A stretch of 49,258 nt of DNA from positions 1-49,258 of the forward strand of contig CADEDG010000007.1 in assembly GCA_902826035.1 (NCBI GenBank), in the 5' to 3' direction. The notes beneath the pieces are model-generated. The model worked only from the letters and a program-made list of their open reading frames with translations, was not told where the DNA came from and made no database searches. The stretch comes from an uncultured Alphaproteobacteria bacterium. Lineage in GTDB: Bacteria; Pseudomonadota; Alphaproteobacteria; Caulobacterales; Aquidulcibacteraceae. This document shows positions 15,838 through 23,406 of the stretch, one piece after another (within the stretch, counting starts at the first letter, position 1; every line of letters starts with the position of its first letter). The position numbers and the translations under genes were made by a program.

Positions 15838-17166
15838 TTATCCCCCCTTGGATCGGGCGGTGATGTGTGCGGCGACCAGATCCACGACTTCAGGCTGATC
15901 GAAATAGGTCGTATGGATCAGGCTGTCCCAGGTCATGGCGTCGGTGGCGAGATTGCTCAGCGGCGCGTTGGTGTCGGCGCCGACGGTAAACAGCGACCAG
16001 CGATATTTTTCGATTAACTTGTCCGCCGCAGCGCCAGCGGCCGTTTGCATACGCTGCGCGCACTCGCCATCGAGCTTTACGCCTTGAGTCGAATGGGTGT
16101 GGGAATCCGTCGATACGTTGCAGATCACTTGGTCGCCATCGCGGCCAAGTGCTACCCCGCGCAGCACGCCGGAAACAAACCCGTTCAGCGGCTTGCGCGC
16201 GCCGACTTCCGCCGCGCCGCCGATGAGGAACCGATAAAGCCCGTAGGTGAGCACGAAAATCGCTGGAGCCAACGAGAACGCGATAATAGTTGCGGTAAAG
16301 ATGTTCGCAGAACGGTCGGCCTCGCCGCCGCCAAAATTCATGATGTCGGGTCCCCCCATCATGTAATTGAGCGGCACGCCCAGCCCGAACGCCAGGACCG
16401 CCATCACGCCCCAGCTGATCGCCGCCGCACTCGACCCACGAAACAGCGACCCCTTGGGAAACGGCTCGATCGGCAAATCCTCGACCCGGCGCAGAAAGCT
16501 GATCGCCTCGTCGTTCTCGTGCCAGATCGCGTGCACAGCATGCGCCTCGCTTTCGGACCGGCGCGGGCGAAAGATACGTCGCGCGCCACGGCGCGAAATA
16601 CCGAACATGAAGAGCAAACAGGCGCCTATCAACCCGAACATTATCAGCAGAACCGGCGTTTCCATCCGACCGCTTTCGGCAAACCACATCGCCGCGGCGA
16701 GCAGCGGGAAGATCACGATGCTCCCCCAGGTCAGCAGGAAAAACAGCAGGCCGGCCAGACGCTGCAACAAGCCGGTGCGCAGATTGAGGAACGGCGTGCC
16801 CACGGTGGTGAGGCTCGCGATCGGCTCGCGCGCGCGCCGCTTACGCCCCCAGCGCAACCGCACCGCGGCTTCGTTGGCGACATTGCCGCCATGGGAGTGC
16901 CCGATGACATGGACGCTTGCGTAGCGGCGCGCGCTCTTGCGCAGCTCGCGCGCCAGTTTCTCGGCGCCCTTCTCGCGCTCGGCGGCGCTGTTGGCGCCTG
17001 ACCAAAGCACGGGGACAATTTCGGCATCCAATCCTTGTTGCGCGAGCTTCTGGCGTAAGCGCTCGCTAAACGCGCCGCCGCGCTGGAACCATTTCTGGCC
17101 TTCTGCGCTGTCAGCGGTATCGCCGGTGCCATGAACCGTGACGATCGCGATTTTGTCCCCTGCCAT
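15838..17166 (-). CDS. Membrane-anchored alpha/beta hydrolase (lipase-like)
   Basis: 442 residues. The first 150 are a hydrolase-like domain: IVTVHGTGDT (oxyanion strand) and VHVIGHSHGGNVA, the nucleophile elbow GHSHG, as in class 3 lipases. Then come four hydrophobic segments in two pairs (about 150-215 and 280-345), separated by a charged cytoplasmic stretch. The C-terminal part contains DGDQVICNVSTDSHTHSTQG and ends with TTYFDQPEVVDLVAAHI, which may supply the Asp/His of the triad. Start at the ATG at 17166 (MAGDKIAIV); the longer frame is unsupported. Substrate unknown. Confidence 0.75.
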   Translation of the reverse strand: MAGDKIAIVTVHGTGDTADSAEGQKWFQRGGAFSERLRQKLAQQGLDAEIVPVLWSGANSAAEREKGAEKLARELRKSARRYASVHVIGHSHGGNVANEAAVRLRWGRKRRAREPIASLTTVGTPFLNLRTGLLQRLAGLLFFLLTWGSIVIFPLLAAAMWFAESGRMETPVLLIMFGLIGACLLFMFGISRRGARRIFRPRRSESEAHAVHAIWHENDEAISFLRRVEDLPIEPFPKGSLFRGSSAAAISWGVMAVLAFGLGVPLNYMMGGPDIMNFGGGEADRSANIFTATIIAFSLAPAIFVLTYGLYRFLIGGAAEVGARKPLNGFVSGVLRGVALGRDGDQVICNVSTDSHTHSTQGVKLDGECAQRMQTAAGAAADKLIEKYRWSLFTVGADTNAPLSNLATDAMTWDSLIHTTYFDQPEVVDLVAAHITARSKGG

Positions 17167-17312
17167 CTGAGCGTTCTCCCTCGCCGAAGCTAAGCAAGCC
17201 CGCGCCCCCCAAGGCAAGCCGGAACACCTGCCAGCGACCCCCGTGTGACGAATCCGTTATTTCTTGTTCCCCTCACAGGGGTGGAGTATTAGTTACTGCG
17301 ACGGAGGGCTGG

Positions 17313-17894
17313 ATGCTTACGGGTCGTTCGCTGATCGCTCTGGTTTTAACTGGCGGCAAGGCATTCCTGGGGAAAGTTGGCGTACATACAAGCCGCCTCA
17401 GCCGCACTGCTGAGGGCGCCGCTGAAAAATTCGCCGGATGGTTCGCAAGGCGCGCCACCCAGGTCACCGCGAGCGCCGCGAAAATCCGATCTGACCAGGT
17501 GCGCAATCGGATGACGGCGGCGGGTAGCTTTGCGGCGATTGCGCTATTTGCCGCCCTGAGCCTCGATGCCCTGCTTGGCGGCGGGCTGGAGTTCGGCTCC
17601 AGCGCGGTCGCTGCTCAACCAGCTCAGCGCTTTGTGGTCTTGGACGCTCTCCCCGAAATTCCATACCAAGCGCCGGCCGCCACTATCGCCGCCCCGCTCG
17701 ACAACGCTCGCGTTGTCACCGTCGCCTATTCGCCGGCCACGGAGCAATTGCTCGGCGGCCCGATCGCCGACGAGGAGGATGAAATCACCGTCTATGGCGA
17801 CAGCGCTCTTGGTCTGACAACTGACACCGCCGACGCGCCGGTAAAGATCGAGGCGCCGCTGCCGGCGGAGGCGACCAAGACGGTCCCGTTCTAA
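17313..17894 (+). CDS. Hypothetical protein with one membrane segment
   Basis: 193 residues. A basic N-terminal half (about residues 1-70, many Arg/Lys) is followed by one hydrophobic segment (about 70-88) and a long acidic, Pro/Ala-rich tail with EEDEITVYGDSALG. The arrangement predicts a single-pass inner membrane protein with a periplasmic tail. I do not recognise a family. The ATG at 17313 is preceded by GGAGG at a good distance. The 5' leader contains cccctcacaggggtgg, a short inverted repeat (CCCCT/AGGGG) near 17269-17281. Confidence 0.7.
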   Translation: MLTGRSLIALVLTGGKAFLGKVGVHTSRLSRTAEGAAEKFAGWFARRATQVTASAAKIRSDQVRNRMTAAGSFAAIALFAALSLDALLGGGLEFGSSAVAAQPAQRFVVLDALPEIPYQAPAATIAAPLDNARVVTVAYSPATEQLLGGPIADEEDEITVYGDSALGLTTDTADAPVKIEAPLPAEATKTVPF

Positions 17895-18034
17895 GGCGAA
17901 TGGCGCGCGCTCCAACCATCAGACAAATTGCGGGCTAAGCCCACCCCAACCCGCGAAAATCGCCCGTGAAACCAGCAGAACGACGTTTGTGCGAAACCGG
18001 AAACGCGCGGCGTTGTCCGGGGTTTCGGCGTGGA

Positions 18035-19087
18035 CTAAGCCCGCCGGAAACGCATGACCTTGGTGAGAAACGCCAACTCGGTCTCTTCGTGACGTAGTCC
18101 ACACTCGCCAAACAGGACCGCCAAATCCTCCTCGACGTAACTGCCGAAATACGGCTCGTGAAAGCCAACGGGAAAATACTCGAGCATGCGGTCGAGATCG
18201 GGCGCGTCGCCGGTTTGTATGGAGTCAGCAAGCACCAGAACGCCGCCGGGCTTGAGCAAACGCGCGATCTCGCGTGCAACATCGCGCCGCACGCGTGGAG
18301 GCAATTCGTGGAACAGGTATACGCAGGTGATCGCATCGAAGCTTGCATCCTCGAACGGCGCCTGCTCGGCCGCTCCGGTCACCAACTCAACTTGCGACCA
18401 CGGCGCAAGGCGTGTGCGCGCTTCGGTGCAGTAGGCCGGCGAGAGGTCCAATCCTGCCGCCGGCATGCGCGGAAACGCCGCCAATATCTGAGACAAGAAC
18501 CGCCCATTGCCGCAAGCGAGATCCAGCAAGCGCACCCGCCGTTGGTCGACACCCTTTATTGCGCGCGCCAAAGAGCCAAGCGCGGTGCGCCGCATCGCGT
18601 CAGCAGCGCCGCCGAACAAGATCTCGACCTGCGTGTCGTACATCTTCGCGCTATCGGGAGAGAGCCAGCCCCCGCTTTGATAATGGAAGTTCTGCAGATA
18701 ATAAGCTGGGTAGCGCCCTTGCTCCGCCATTTCCCGCACTTCGAACCCTGCGCGTTGCAGGCGGCGACGATCCACATTCGGCAGATCGCGAAAGAACTTC
18801 GCCGAGTTGCGCAACGCAGAGAGCGCCTTCGCCAATCGAATATCGACCGGGGCGGGGTAGAGACCGGCTTCAATATTGGCGCGGTCCTTGGCGAACAGGT
18901 CGAGGAACGCGGCGCGTATGCGCTTGGGGTCGCCCTGCTGTTTTTGCGGTTCGAATCTCGGCTCCCCGGGGCGTTCGAACGGATCGGAGACGCGCCGGGC
19001 CAACATATACTGGCCCATGTACCACGCCACCCGCGCTCCTTGAGCTGCGGCATAGCGGACGCGGGCAATGTCACGAGAAAGGGGCAT
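18035..19087 (-). CDS. Class I SAM-dependent methyltransferase
   Basis: 350 residues. The first half (about 1-195) is an uncharacterised helical extension with an aromatic segment GRYPAYYLQNFHYQSGGWLS. The second half is a classical methyltransferase fold with LLDLACGNGRFLSQI (motif I), AAGLDLSPAYC (acidic ribose ligand), DASFDAITCVYLFHELP (motif II) and LLKPGGVLVLADS. It resembles UbiE/small-molecule methyltransferases. A target cannot be assigned. It is divergent from the hypothetical at 17313 by function, lies downstream of the GAF-PAS gene and is separated from it by 45 bp on the same strand. Confidence 0.85.
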   Translation of the reverse strand: MPLSRDIARVRYAAAQGARVAWYMGQYMLARRVSDPFERPGEPRFEPQKQQGDPKRIRAAFLDLFAKDRANIEAGLYPAPVDIRLAKALSALRNSAKFFRDLPNVDRRRLQRAGFEVREMAEQGRYPAYYLQNFHYQSGGWLSPDSAKMYDTQVEILFGGAADAMRRTALGSLARAIKGVDQRRVRLLDLACGNGRFLSQILAAFPRMPAAGLDLSPAYCTEARTRLAPWSQVELVTGAAEQAPFEDASFDAITCVYLFHELPPRVRRDVAREIARLLKPGGVLVLADSIQTGDAPDLDRMLEYFPVGFHEPYFGSYVEEDLAVLFGECGLRHEETELAFLTKVMRFRRA

Positions 19088-19132
19088 GGGGCCAGTGTAG
19101 AATGGATCGCCGCCCCGCTCTACCGCCGTCGA

Positions 19133-20065
19133 TCAGTTTGCGTGCCCAAAGGCAGGTTCGTTCTGGACGATCCGAAACGCTGCGACGACCTGCTCGACCC
19201 GCCAATCTCCCGAACGTCGGATGGGGTAAGTATTGATGCTGATCCAGCGCCGCTCGCCCGCTGGCGTCTCGATGCCCATCACCACTCCGATCTGGGCCTC
19301 GCCGGTGCGGAGCGTCATCATGGCGGGGTGTTCATCGCCGGGAAAGTCCTCGCCGTTCGCCTTGATGGCGCGCCAGCGCGGATCGCGGGACACGCGGCCG
19401 AACAGTTCGTCCTCGGTCAATCCGAGGATCGCCGAAGCGGCGGGATTGGAGTCAATGATAGCGCCGCTCGGCCCATGCACCACCAATCCTTCGGAGATCG
19501 ACTCGATCACCGACTTATAGCGCGTCTCCGCGCGCGCCAGCGCCATCTCCAGAAATCGATGGCGGTCGCGCTCGATATGGGCGCGGCGCGCGTCGATGTG
19601 GCGCGCAACCAGACGCGCGTTGCGTTCCAGGTGGAGGATTTCCAATCCGCTCCATTGCCGCGGCTCCTGGTCGACCGCGCAAACCGTGCCGATGCGGACG
19701 CCGCTCTCGAGCGTTATCGGCGCGCCGGCATAGGCAACGACGTAGGGCTCGCCCGTAACCAGCGGGTTATCCCTGAAGCGAGCGTCGTTGCGGGCGTCGC
19801 CAACGACCAGCGACGCTGGACTAAGGATCGCGTGCGCGCAGAATGCGTGATCGCGTGGGGATTCCGAAGGCTCCAGGCCACGACGCGCTTTGAACCATTG
19901 CCGATGCTCATCCACCAGCGAAACAAGAACGATGGGCGCGCCGACAACGTGCTGAACCGAATCGACAATGTCTTCGAAGAATTGCTCTACCCCGGTGTCG
20001 AGGATCGAGGCTCCAAACAACGCCTCAAGGCGCTTGGTCTCGTCGTGGGGGATCGCCGCGCGCAT
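19133..20065 (-). CDS. GAF-PAS sensory protein without output domain
   Basis: 310 residues. A GAF domain occupies about 10-170 (DIVDSVQHVVGAPIVLVSLVDEHRQWFK, then DHAFCAHAIL and APITLESGVRIGTVCAVD), of the type often found in light- or redox-sensing proteins. A linker helix and a PAS domain (about 178-305; YKSVIESISEGLVVHGPSG) follow. The protein then simply ends: no kinase, GGDEF or methyl-accepting part. The start ATG overlaps the stop of the receiver gene by one base (TGATG), so the two are translated together. It probably signals through a separate partner. Confidence 0.85.
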   Translation of the reverse strand: MRAAIPHDETKRLEALFGASILDTGVEQFFEDIVDSVQHVVGAPIVLVSLVDEHRQWFKARRGLEPSESPRDHAFCAHAILSPASLVVGDARNDARFRDNPLVTGEPYVVAYAGAPITLESGVRIGTVCAVDQEPRQWSGLEILHLERNARLVARHIDARRAHIERDRHRFLEMALARAETRYKSVIESISEGLVVHGPSGAIIDSNPAASAILGLTEDELFGRVSRDPRWRAIKANGEDFPGDEHPAMMTLRTGEAQIGVVMGIETPAGERRWISINTYPIRRSGDWRVEQVVAAFRIVQNEPAFGHAN

Positions 20066-20577
20066 CAGGCGACATCAATGTCAAACACGTCGCTTAGGCC
20101 GTCGGCGGAGCGGCGCAGCGGGCCGACATAATGTCCGGCGCGCGCACGCCGCCGATCGGGGCCGACATAGGTCCGCCCGTCGATAAACGGGCGCGGTTGC
20201 AACAGCACCGCTTGGATGCGAGCGAGCAATTTGGTGGAACTAAGCGGCTTCGAAACGACCTCCGTCGCACCAGCGTCGCGCATCGCTGCAATCCGCGCGG
20301 GCGTCGCGTAAGCCGTCATCATGATCACCGGCAGCCGCCGGTTGGGGCTGGCGGCGCCGGTTCTGATCTGCCCCAAGGTCTTTACGCCGTCATAGGGCAT
20401 TTCGAGATCGAGTATCAGAAAGTCCGGCGCGCGCGCACAAATGAGCTGGCAGGCTTCGCCGCCATCAGCTGCGTGGCGGATGTCGCGCATGCCGGCCGCC
20501 TTCAGGAATTCTGCGACAATCTCGCGCGACGATCGTTGGTCATCGGCAATGACGACGCTCAGATGCTCAAATCTCAT
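20065..20577 (-). CDS. Response regulator with GPDRR-type C-terminal tail
   Basis: 170 residues. Receiver domain with acidic pair (VIADDQRS), phosphoacceptor in FLILDLEMPYDG, Thr in VIMMTAYA and Lys in VVSKPLS. The tail after about residue 125 has no DNA-binding fold. Instead it has two related motifs, YVGPDRRRAR and YVGPLRRSAD, a pattern seen in several alphaproteobacterial receivers. The ATG at 20577 is chosen over a TTG two codons earlier. It is the first gene of a coupled pair with the GAF-PAS protein. Confidence 0.87.
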   Translation of the reverse strand: MRFEHLSVVIADDQRSSREIVAEFLKAAGMRDIRHAADGGEACQLICARAPDFLILDLEMPYDGVKTLGQIRTGAASPNRRLPVIMMTAYATPARIAAMRDAGATEVVSKPLSSTKLLARIQAVLLQPRPFIDGRTYVGPDRRRARAGHYVGPLRRSADGLSDVFDIDVA

Positions 20578-20630
20578 GCCCAATGACGTGCGCCGGCATG
20601 CTTAACAAAAACTTGCCCGAACTGCGCCCT

Positions 20631-21518
20631 TCAGTAGCGCCGCTCGACCACGAAATCGACTGCGCTCAGCAGGATGCGCGCACGCGGGCCGAACAGCGCG
20701 AGGTGCTGCTTGGCCTGCGCAGCGAGCATGGTCACGCGCTCACGGGTCGCATCAGCGCCCATGACGGTGACAAAATTGACCTTGCCGCGATCCTTATCCT
20801 TGCCGACCGCCTTGCCGGTGTCACGCACCACGCCCTCGGCGTCCAAGAGGTCGTCGCGCATCTGAAATGCGAGTCCGACATCGTGGGCATAGCGCGAAAG
20901 CGCAGTGCGCTCAGCCTCGGAGGCACAGCCGATCATCGCGCCCGCTTCCACCGAGAAATTGATCAAAGCCCCAGTCTTCAAGCGGTTCATACGGGTAACA
21001 GCGATGAGGTCGGATTCAATTGCGCCGCCCGCCATGTCCGCGGCTTGTCCGGCCACCATACCCGAAGCTCCAGACGCGCGCGCGAGCCCCGTCGTGAGCA
21101 GGCACCGCATTTGCGGGTCACGGTGGGTCTCGGGCTCGGACATAAGTTCAAACGCAAACGTGAGCAGCGCGTCGCCCGCCAACAGCGCCGTCGCTTCATC
21201 GAACGCGCGATGCAATGTTGGGCGACCCCGGCGCAATTCATCGTCGTCCATGCACGGGAGATCATCATGAATGAGCGAATAGGTGTGGACACATTCGATG
21301 GCGCAGGCAGCCCGCAGCAATGCGCCTTCGTCAGCGTCGAACAACCGCCCTGCCTCGATGGTAAAGAACGGACGCAGCCGCTTGCCGCCGCCCAGCGCGC
21401 TGTAGCGCATGGCTTGCATCAATTCGGATTCCGGTCCCTGCGGCTTTGGCAACAAGGCGTCGAGGGCGGTGTTGACGCGTTCGGCGATTTCGTTGAGGCG
21501 GGTCTGGAGCATCTGCAT
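20631..21518 (-). CDS. ispA: Farnesyl/geranylgeranyl diphosphate synthase IspA
   Basis: 295 residues. The first aspartate-rich motif is DDLPCMDDDELRRGRPT, with the two-residue insertion of bacterial IspA (DDxxxxD), and the second is QMRDDLLDAEG (DDxxD). GGGKRLRPFF binds the isopentenyl diphosphate. The enzyme makes the C15 (or C20) prenyl diphosphates for ubiquinone, undecaprenol and carotenoids; the Tyr/Ser at the fifth and fourth residues before DDxxxxD (HTYSLIHDD) suit farnesyl diphosphate. No exonuclease VII small subunit or dxs is adjacent, unlike in many genomes. The ATG at 21518 has a GGGGAAG site. Confidence 0.93.
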   Translation of the reverse strand: MQMLQTRLNEIAERVNTALDALLPKPQGPESELMQAMRYSALGGGKRLRPFFTIEAGRLFDADEGALLRAACAIECVHTYSLIHDDLPCMDDDELRRGRPTLHRAFDEATALLAGDALLTFAFELMSEPETHRDPQMRCLLTTGLARASGASGMVAGQAADMAGGAIESDLIAVTRMNRLKTGALINFSVEAGAMIGCASEAERTALSRYAHDVGLAFQMRDDLLDAEGVVRDTGKAVGKDKDRGKVNFVTVMGADATRERVTMLAAQAKQHLALFGPRARILLSAVDFVVERRY

Positions 21519-21712
21519 AGGCGGCTTCCCCTAGCAGAGCACCGGGCGCGTGCATACCGCGGCGAAGTTTCCCCATGCGGGCGAGGGCCGGCTGGCTCGC
21601 GGCCTTCCCAAGCAGGCGCGAACCGGGGCAACATGCAGGCGTGGGCAGATTCTCGCGAGCGCTGCCTGAGGGGGCCGTCGCCCTAAGTCATTGAGTTCAG
21701 TGGGGAATTATC

Positions 21713-22738
21713 ATGGCTCAGGTGGTGATCGTCCATGCTTTGGAGGACACCCTGCCGGCTCGGGCGCTGGCCGAAAAGCTCCGTCGCGTCGAACTCGAGG
21801 TGACGCTGGAGCAGCCGGCCGGCGAAGAAACCCGCCGAGCCCTCGAAACCGCCGCGCTTGCAATCGCGCTTTGGTCGCCCAAATCGGTCGGCCAAGCCGG
21901 CCACATTGAGGATGTGACCTACGCGCGGGAAAGGGGCCCGGTCCTACACGCGGTCATGCAGAACGCTGCAGCGCCATCCCAGTTTCATCAGGATCGGGGA
22001 GTCAATCTCACTGGTTGGCGCGGTGAGGAGGACTTCCCCGCTTGGCGCCAACTGGCAAAGTTCGTTGCCGAAGCCGCTGGCGTCACGCCGCCTCCCCCTC
22101 CGACGCCGCAGCCAGACTCAGGCTTCTTCTCGCCGGGACGGGCCGCCGCCGCCGCAGGCGCTCCAAACCCGGTGCGGGAGCGTGAAATTGCGCCGCTCAA
22201 GCCGGGACCAGAGGCGGCTGCGCCTGAACGAGCCAAGGTCCCAAAGCGAAGCTCAGGATTGATCCTGGCAACCCTTGCGGTTGCCGCGCTCGGCGGCGCC
22301 GGGGGGGGATTTTATTTCTGGAACCAATCACGCGCTCCTGCAGAAGCCCGCTCAGTGCTTGACCAACTCGACCCTAACGATGCGGAATCGCTGCGCGCCC
22401 TCATCAATGGAGATTCTGGCGAATTATCCGAGCGGGCGCAGCGGGCTTTGAGCGATCTGGAGGAGCGCAGCTTCGAAGCCGCCAGCGACGCCGACATCGC
22501 CGAACTCGAAGCATTCCTGAGCGAATTTCCACAAAGCCAACACGCCGCAGCCGCGCGGCTGCGGCTTGCCGAGTTGCAGCGCACAGCAACGGTGGAACCG
22601 CAACCCGAACCGCCGAGCGAACCAGTCCGCGCCGATCCAGAGAGCCCCGCGCAGGAGAGCGAGCCGGTGCTTGGCGAGCCGCCCTCGCTGGACGAGACAC
22701 AACAACCATCAGACCCGGCCGCGGCGCCGCCGAGTTAA
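21713..22738 (+). CDS. Membrane-anchored TIR-like protein
   Basis: 341 residues. Residues 1-123 resemble the TIR_2 fold: VVIVHALEDTLPARALAEKL, a central AALAIALWSPKSV and an acidic helix HIEDVTYARE. Glu66 is placed where the NADase Glu of active TIR domains stands, then GVNLTGW and a Trp-rich end. A Pro-rich linker leads to one membrane helix (182-203) and a periplasmic tail with short helical repeats (EAFLSEFPQSQHAAAARLRLAEL), as in YbgF-type TPRs, ending Pro/Glu-rich. The ATG at 21713 follows GGGGAA. GNAT starts two bases after the stop. A defence, stress or envelope role is possible; not established. Confidence 0.65.
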   Translation: MAQVVIVHALEDTLPARALAEKLRRVELEVTLEQPAGEETRRALETAALAIALWSPKSVGQAGHIEDVTYARERGPVLHAVMQNAAAPSQFHQDRGVNLTGWRGEEDFPAWRQLAKFVAEAAGVTPPPPPTPQPDSGFFSPGRAAAAAGAPNPVREREIAPLKPGPEAAAPERAKVPKRSSGLILATLAVAALGGAGGGFYFWNQSRAPAEARSVLDQLDPNDAESLRALINGDSGELSERAQRALSDLEERSFEAASDADIAELEAFLSEFPQSQHAAAARLRLAELQRTATVEPQPEPPSEPVRADPESPAQESEPVLGEPPSLDETQQPSDPAAAPPS

Positions 22739-22740
22739 TT

Positions 22741-23283
22741 GTGCTCAATTTCCGCACAGCCGCCCCCTCCGACATCGCCGCAGTACTGGCGCTGGTCGAA
22801 AAGGCGTTTCGCGGTGAAACTGCGACCCGTGGCTGGACCCACGAGGCCCACCTCCTCGGCGGTCAGCGAACGGATGCACAGGCGTTGCGCGACATCATCG
22901 CGAGACCAACCGATTCCCTGATCTTGGCCGAACGAGGCGCCGCCTTGATTGGTTGCGTCATGCTCGCCGACAGGGGCGTGTTCGAAGGGCGCCGGATCGG
23001 TTATCTTGGGCTTCTGGCCGTGGATCCTGACCTACAAGCCGGCGGCATTGGCGGCGCCCTCGTTAACGAAGCCGAGCGGCGGGCGCGTGAACTTGGCGCC
23101 GAAAGCATGGAAATGACGGTGATCAAACGCCGGACCGAGTTGATCGAATGGTATCTGCGCCGCGGTTACGGTCTCACCGGTCGCGAAGAGCCATTCCCGC
23201 TAGACGATCCGCGTTTTGGGCTCCCGAAAACGCGCGATCTTTCATTTGTTGTGTTAGCCAAACCGCTCACGCCAGCGCGTTAA
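22741..23283 (+). CDS. GNAT-family N-acetyltransferase
   Basis: 180 residues, one GNAT domain. IGYLGLLAVDPDLQAGGIGGAL contains the acetyl-CoA pyrophosphate loop (usually QxxGxG/A; here QAGGIG). The late strand-helix EMTVIKRRTELIEWYLRRGY is also typical. The substrate is unknown. It starts with a GTG two bases after the TIR-like gene and is thus probably in the same transcript. The following gene has its own sigma-54 promoter in the 123-bp gap. Confidence 0.87.
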   Translation: MLNFRTAAPSDIAAVLALVEKAFRGETATRGWTHEAHLLGGQRTDAQALRDIIARPTDSLILAERGAALIGCVMLADRGVFEGRRIGYLGLLAVDPDLQAGGIGGALVNEAERRARELGAESMEMTVIKRRTELIEWYLRRGYGLTGREEPFPLDDPRFGLPKTRDLSFVVLAKPLTPAR

Positions 23284-23332
23284 CCGCGCAATTGCCGCCT
23301 TTCGGCGAACCGAAATAGGACTTTTCCCCATT

Positions 23333-23349
23333 CTGGCACGAGCGTTGCA
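23333..23349 (+). promoter_or_regulatory. Sigma-54 (RpoN) promoter
   Basis: CTGGCACGAGCGTTGCA matches the consensus YTGGCACGrNNNTTGCW at every constrained base. The -24 GG (23335-23336) and -12 GC (23347-23348) are separated by exactly ten bases. Transcription would start near 23360, about 47 bases before the ATG of the TipN-like gene. RpoN promoters need an AAA+ activator bound upstream; no activator site is identified by eye. Confidence 0.85.
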
Positions 23350-23406
23350 GCCGCCCCCCGTTAACGCCGCCCAACCAAGGTCCCGCGGCGACGGGAGTTC
23401 TGCGCA

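Noticed and set aside
18158-20131. Plus-strand open frame of 657 codons
   Set aside because: It is antisense to the methyltransferase and GAF-PAS genes, is rich in Arg/His, and shows no domain; a product of high GC content.
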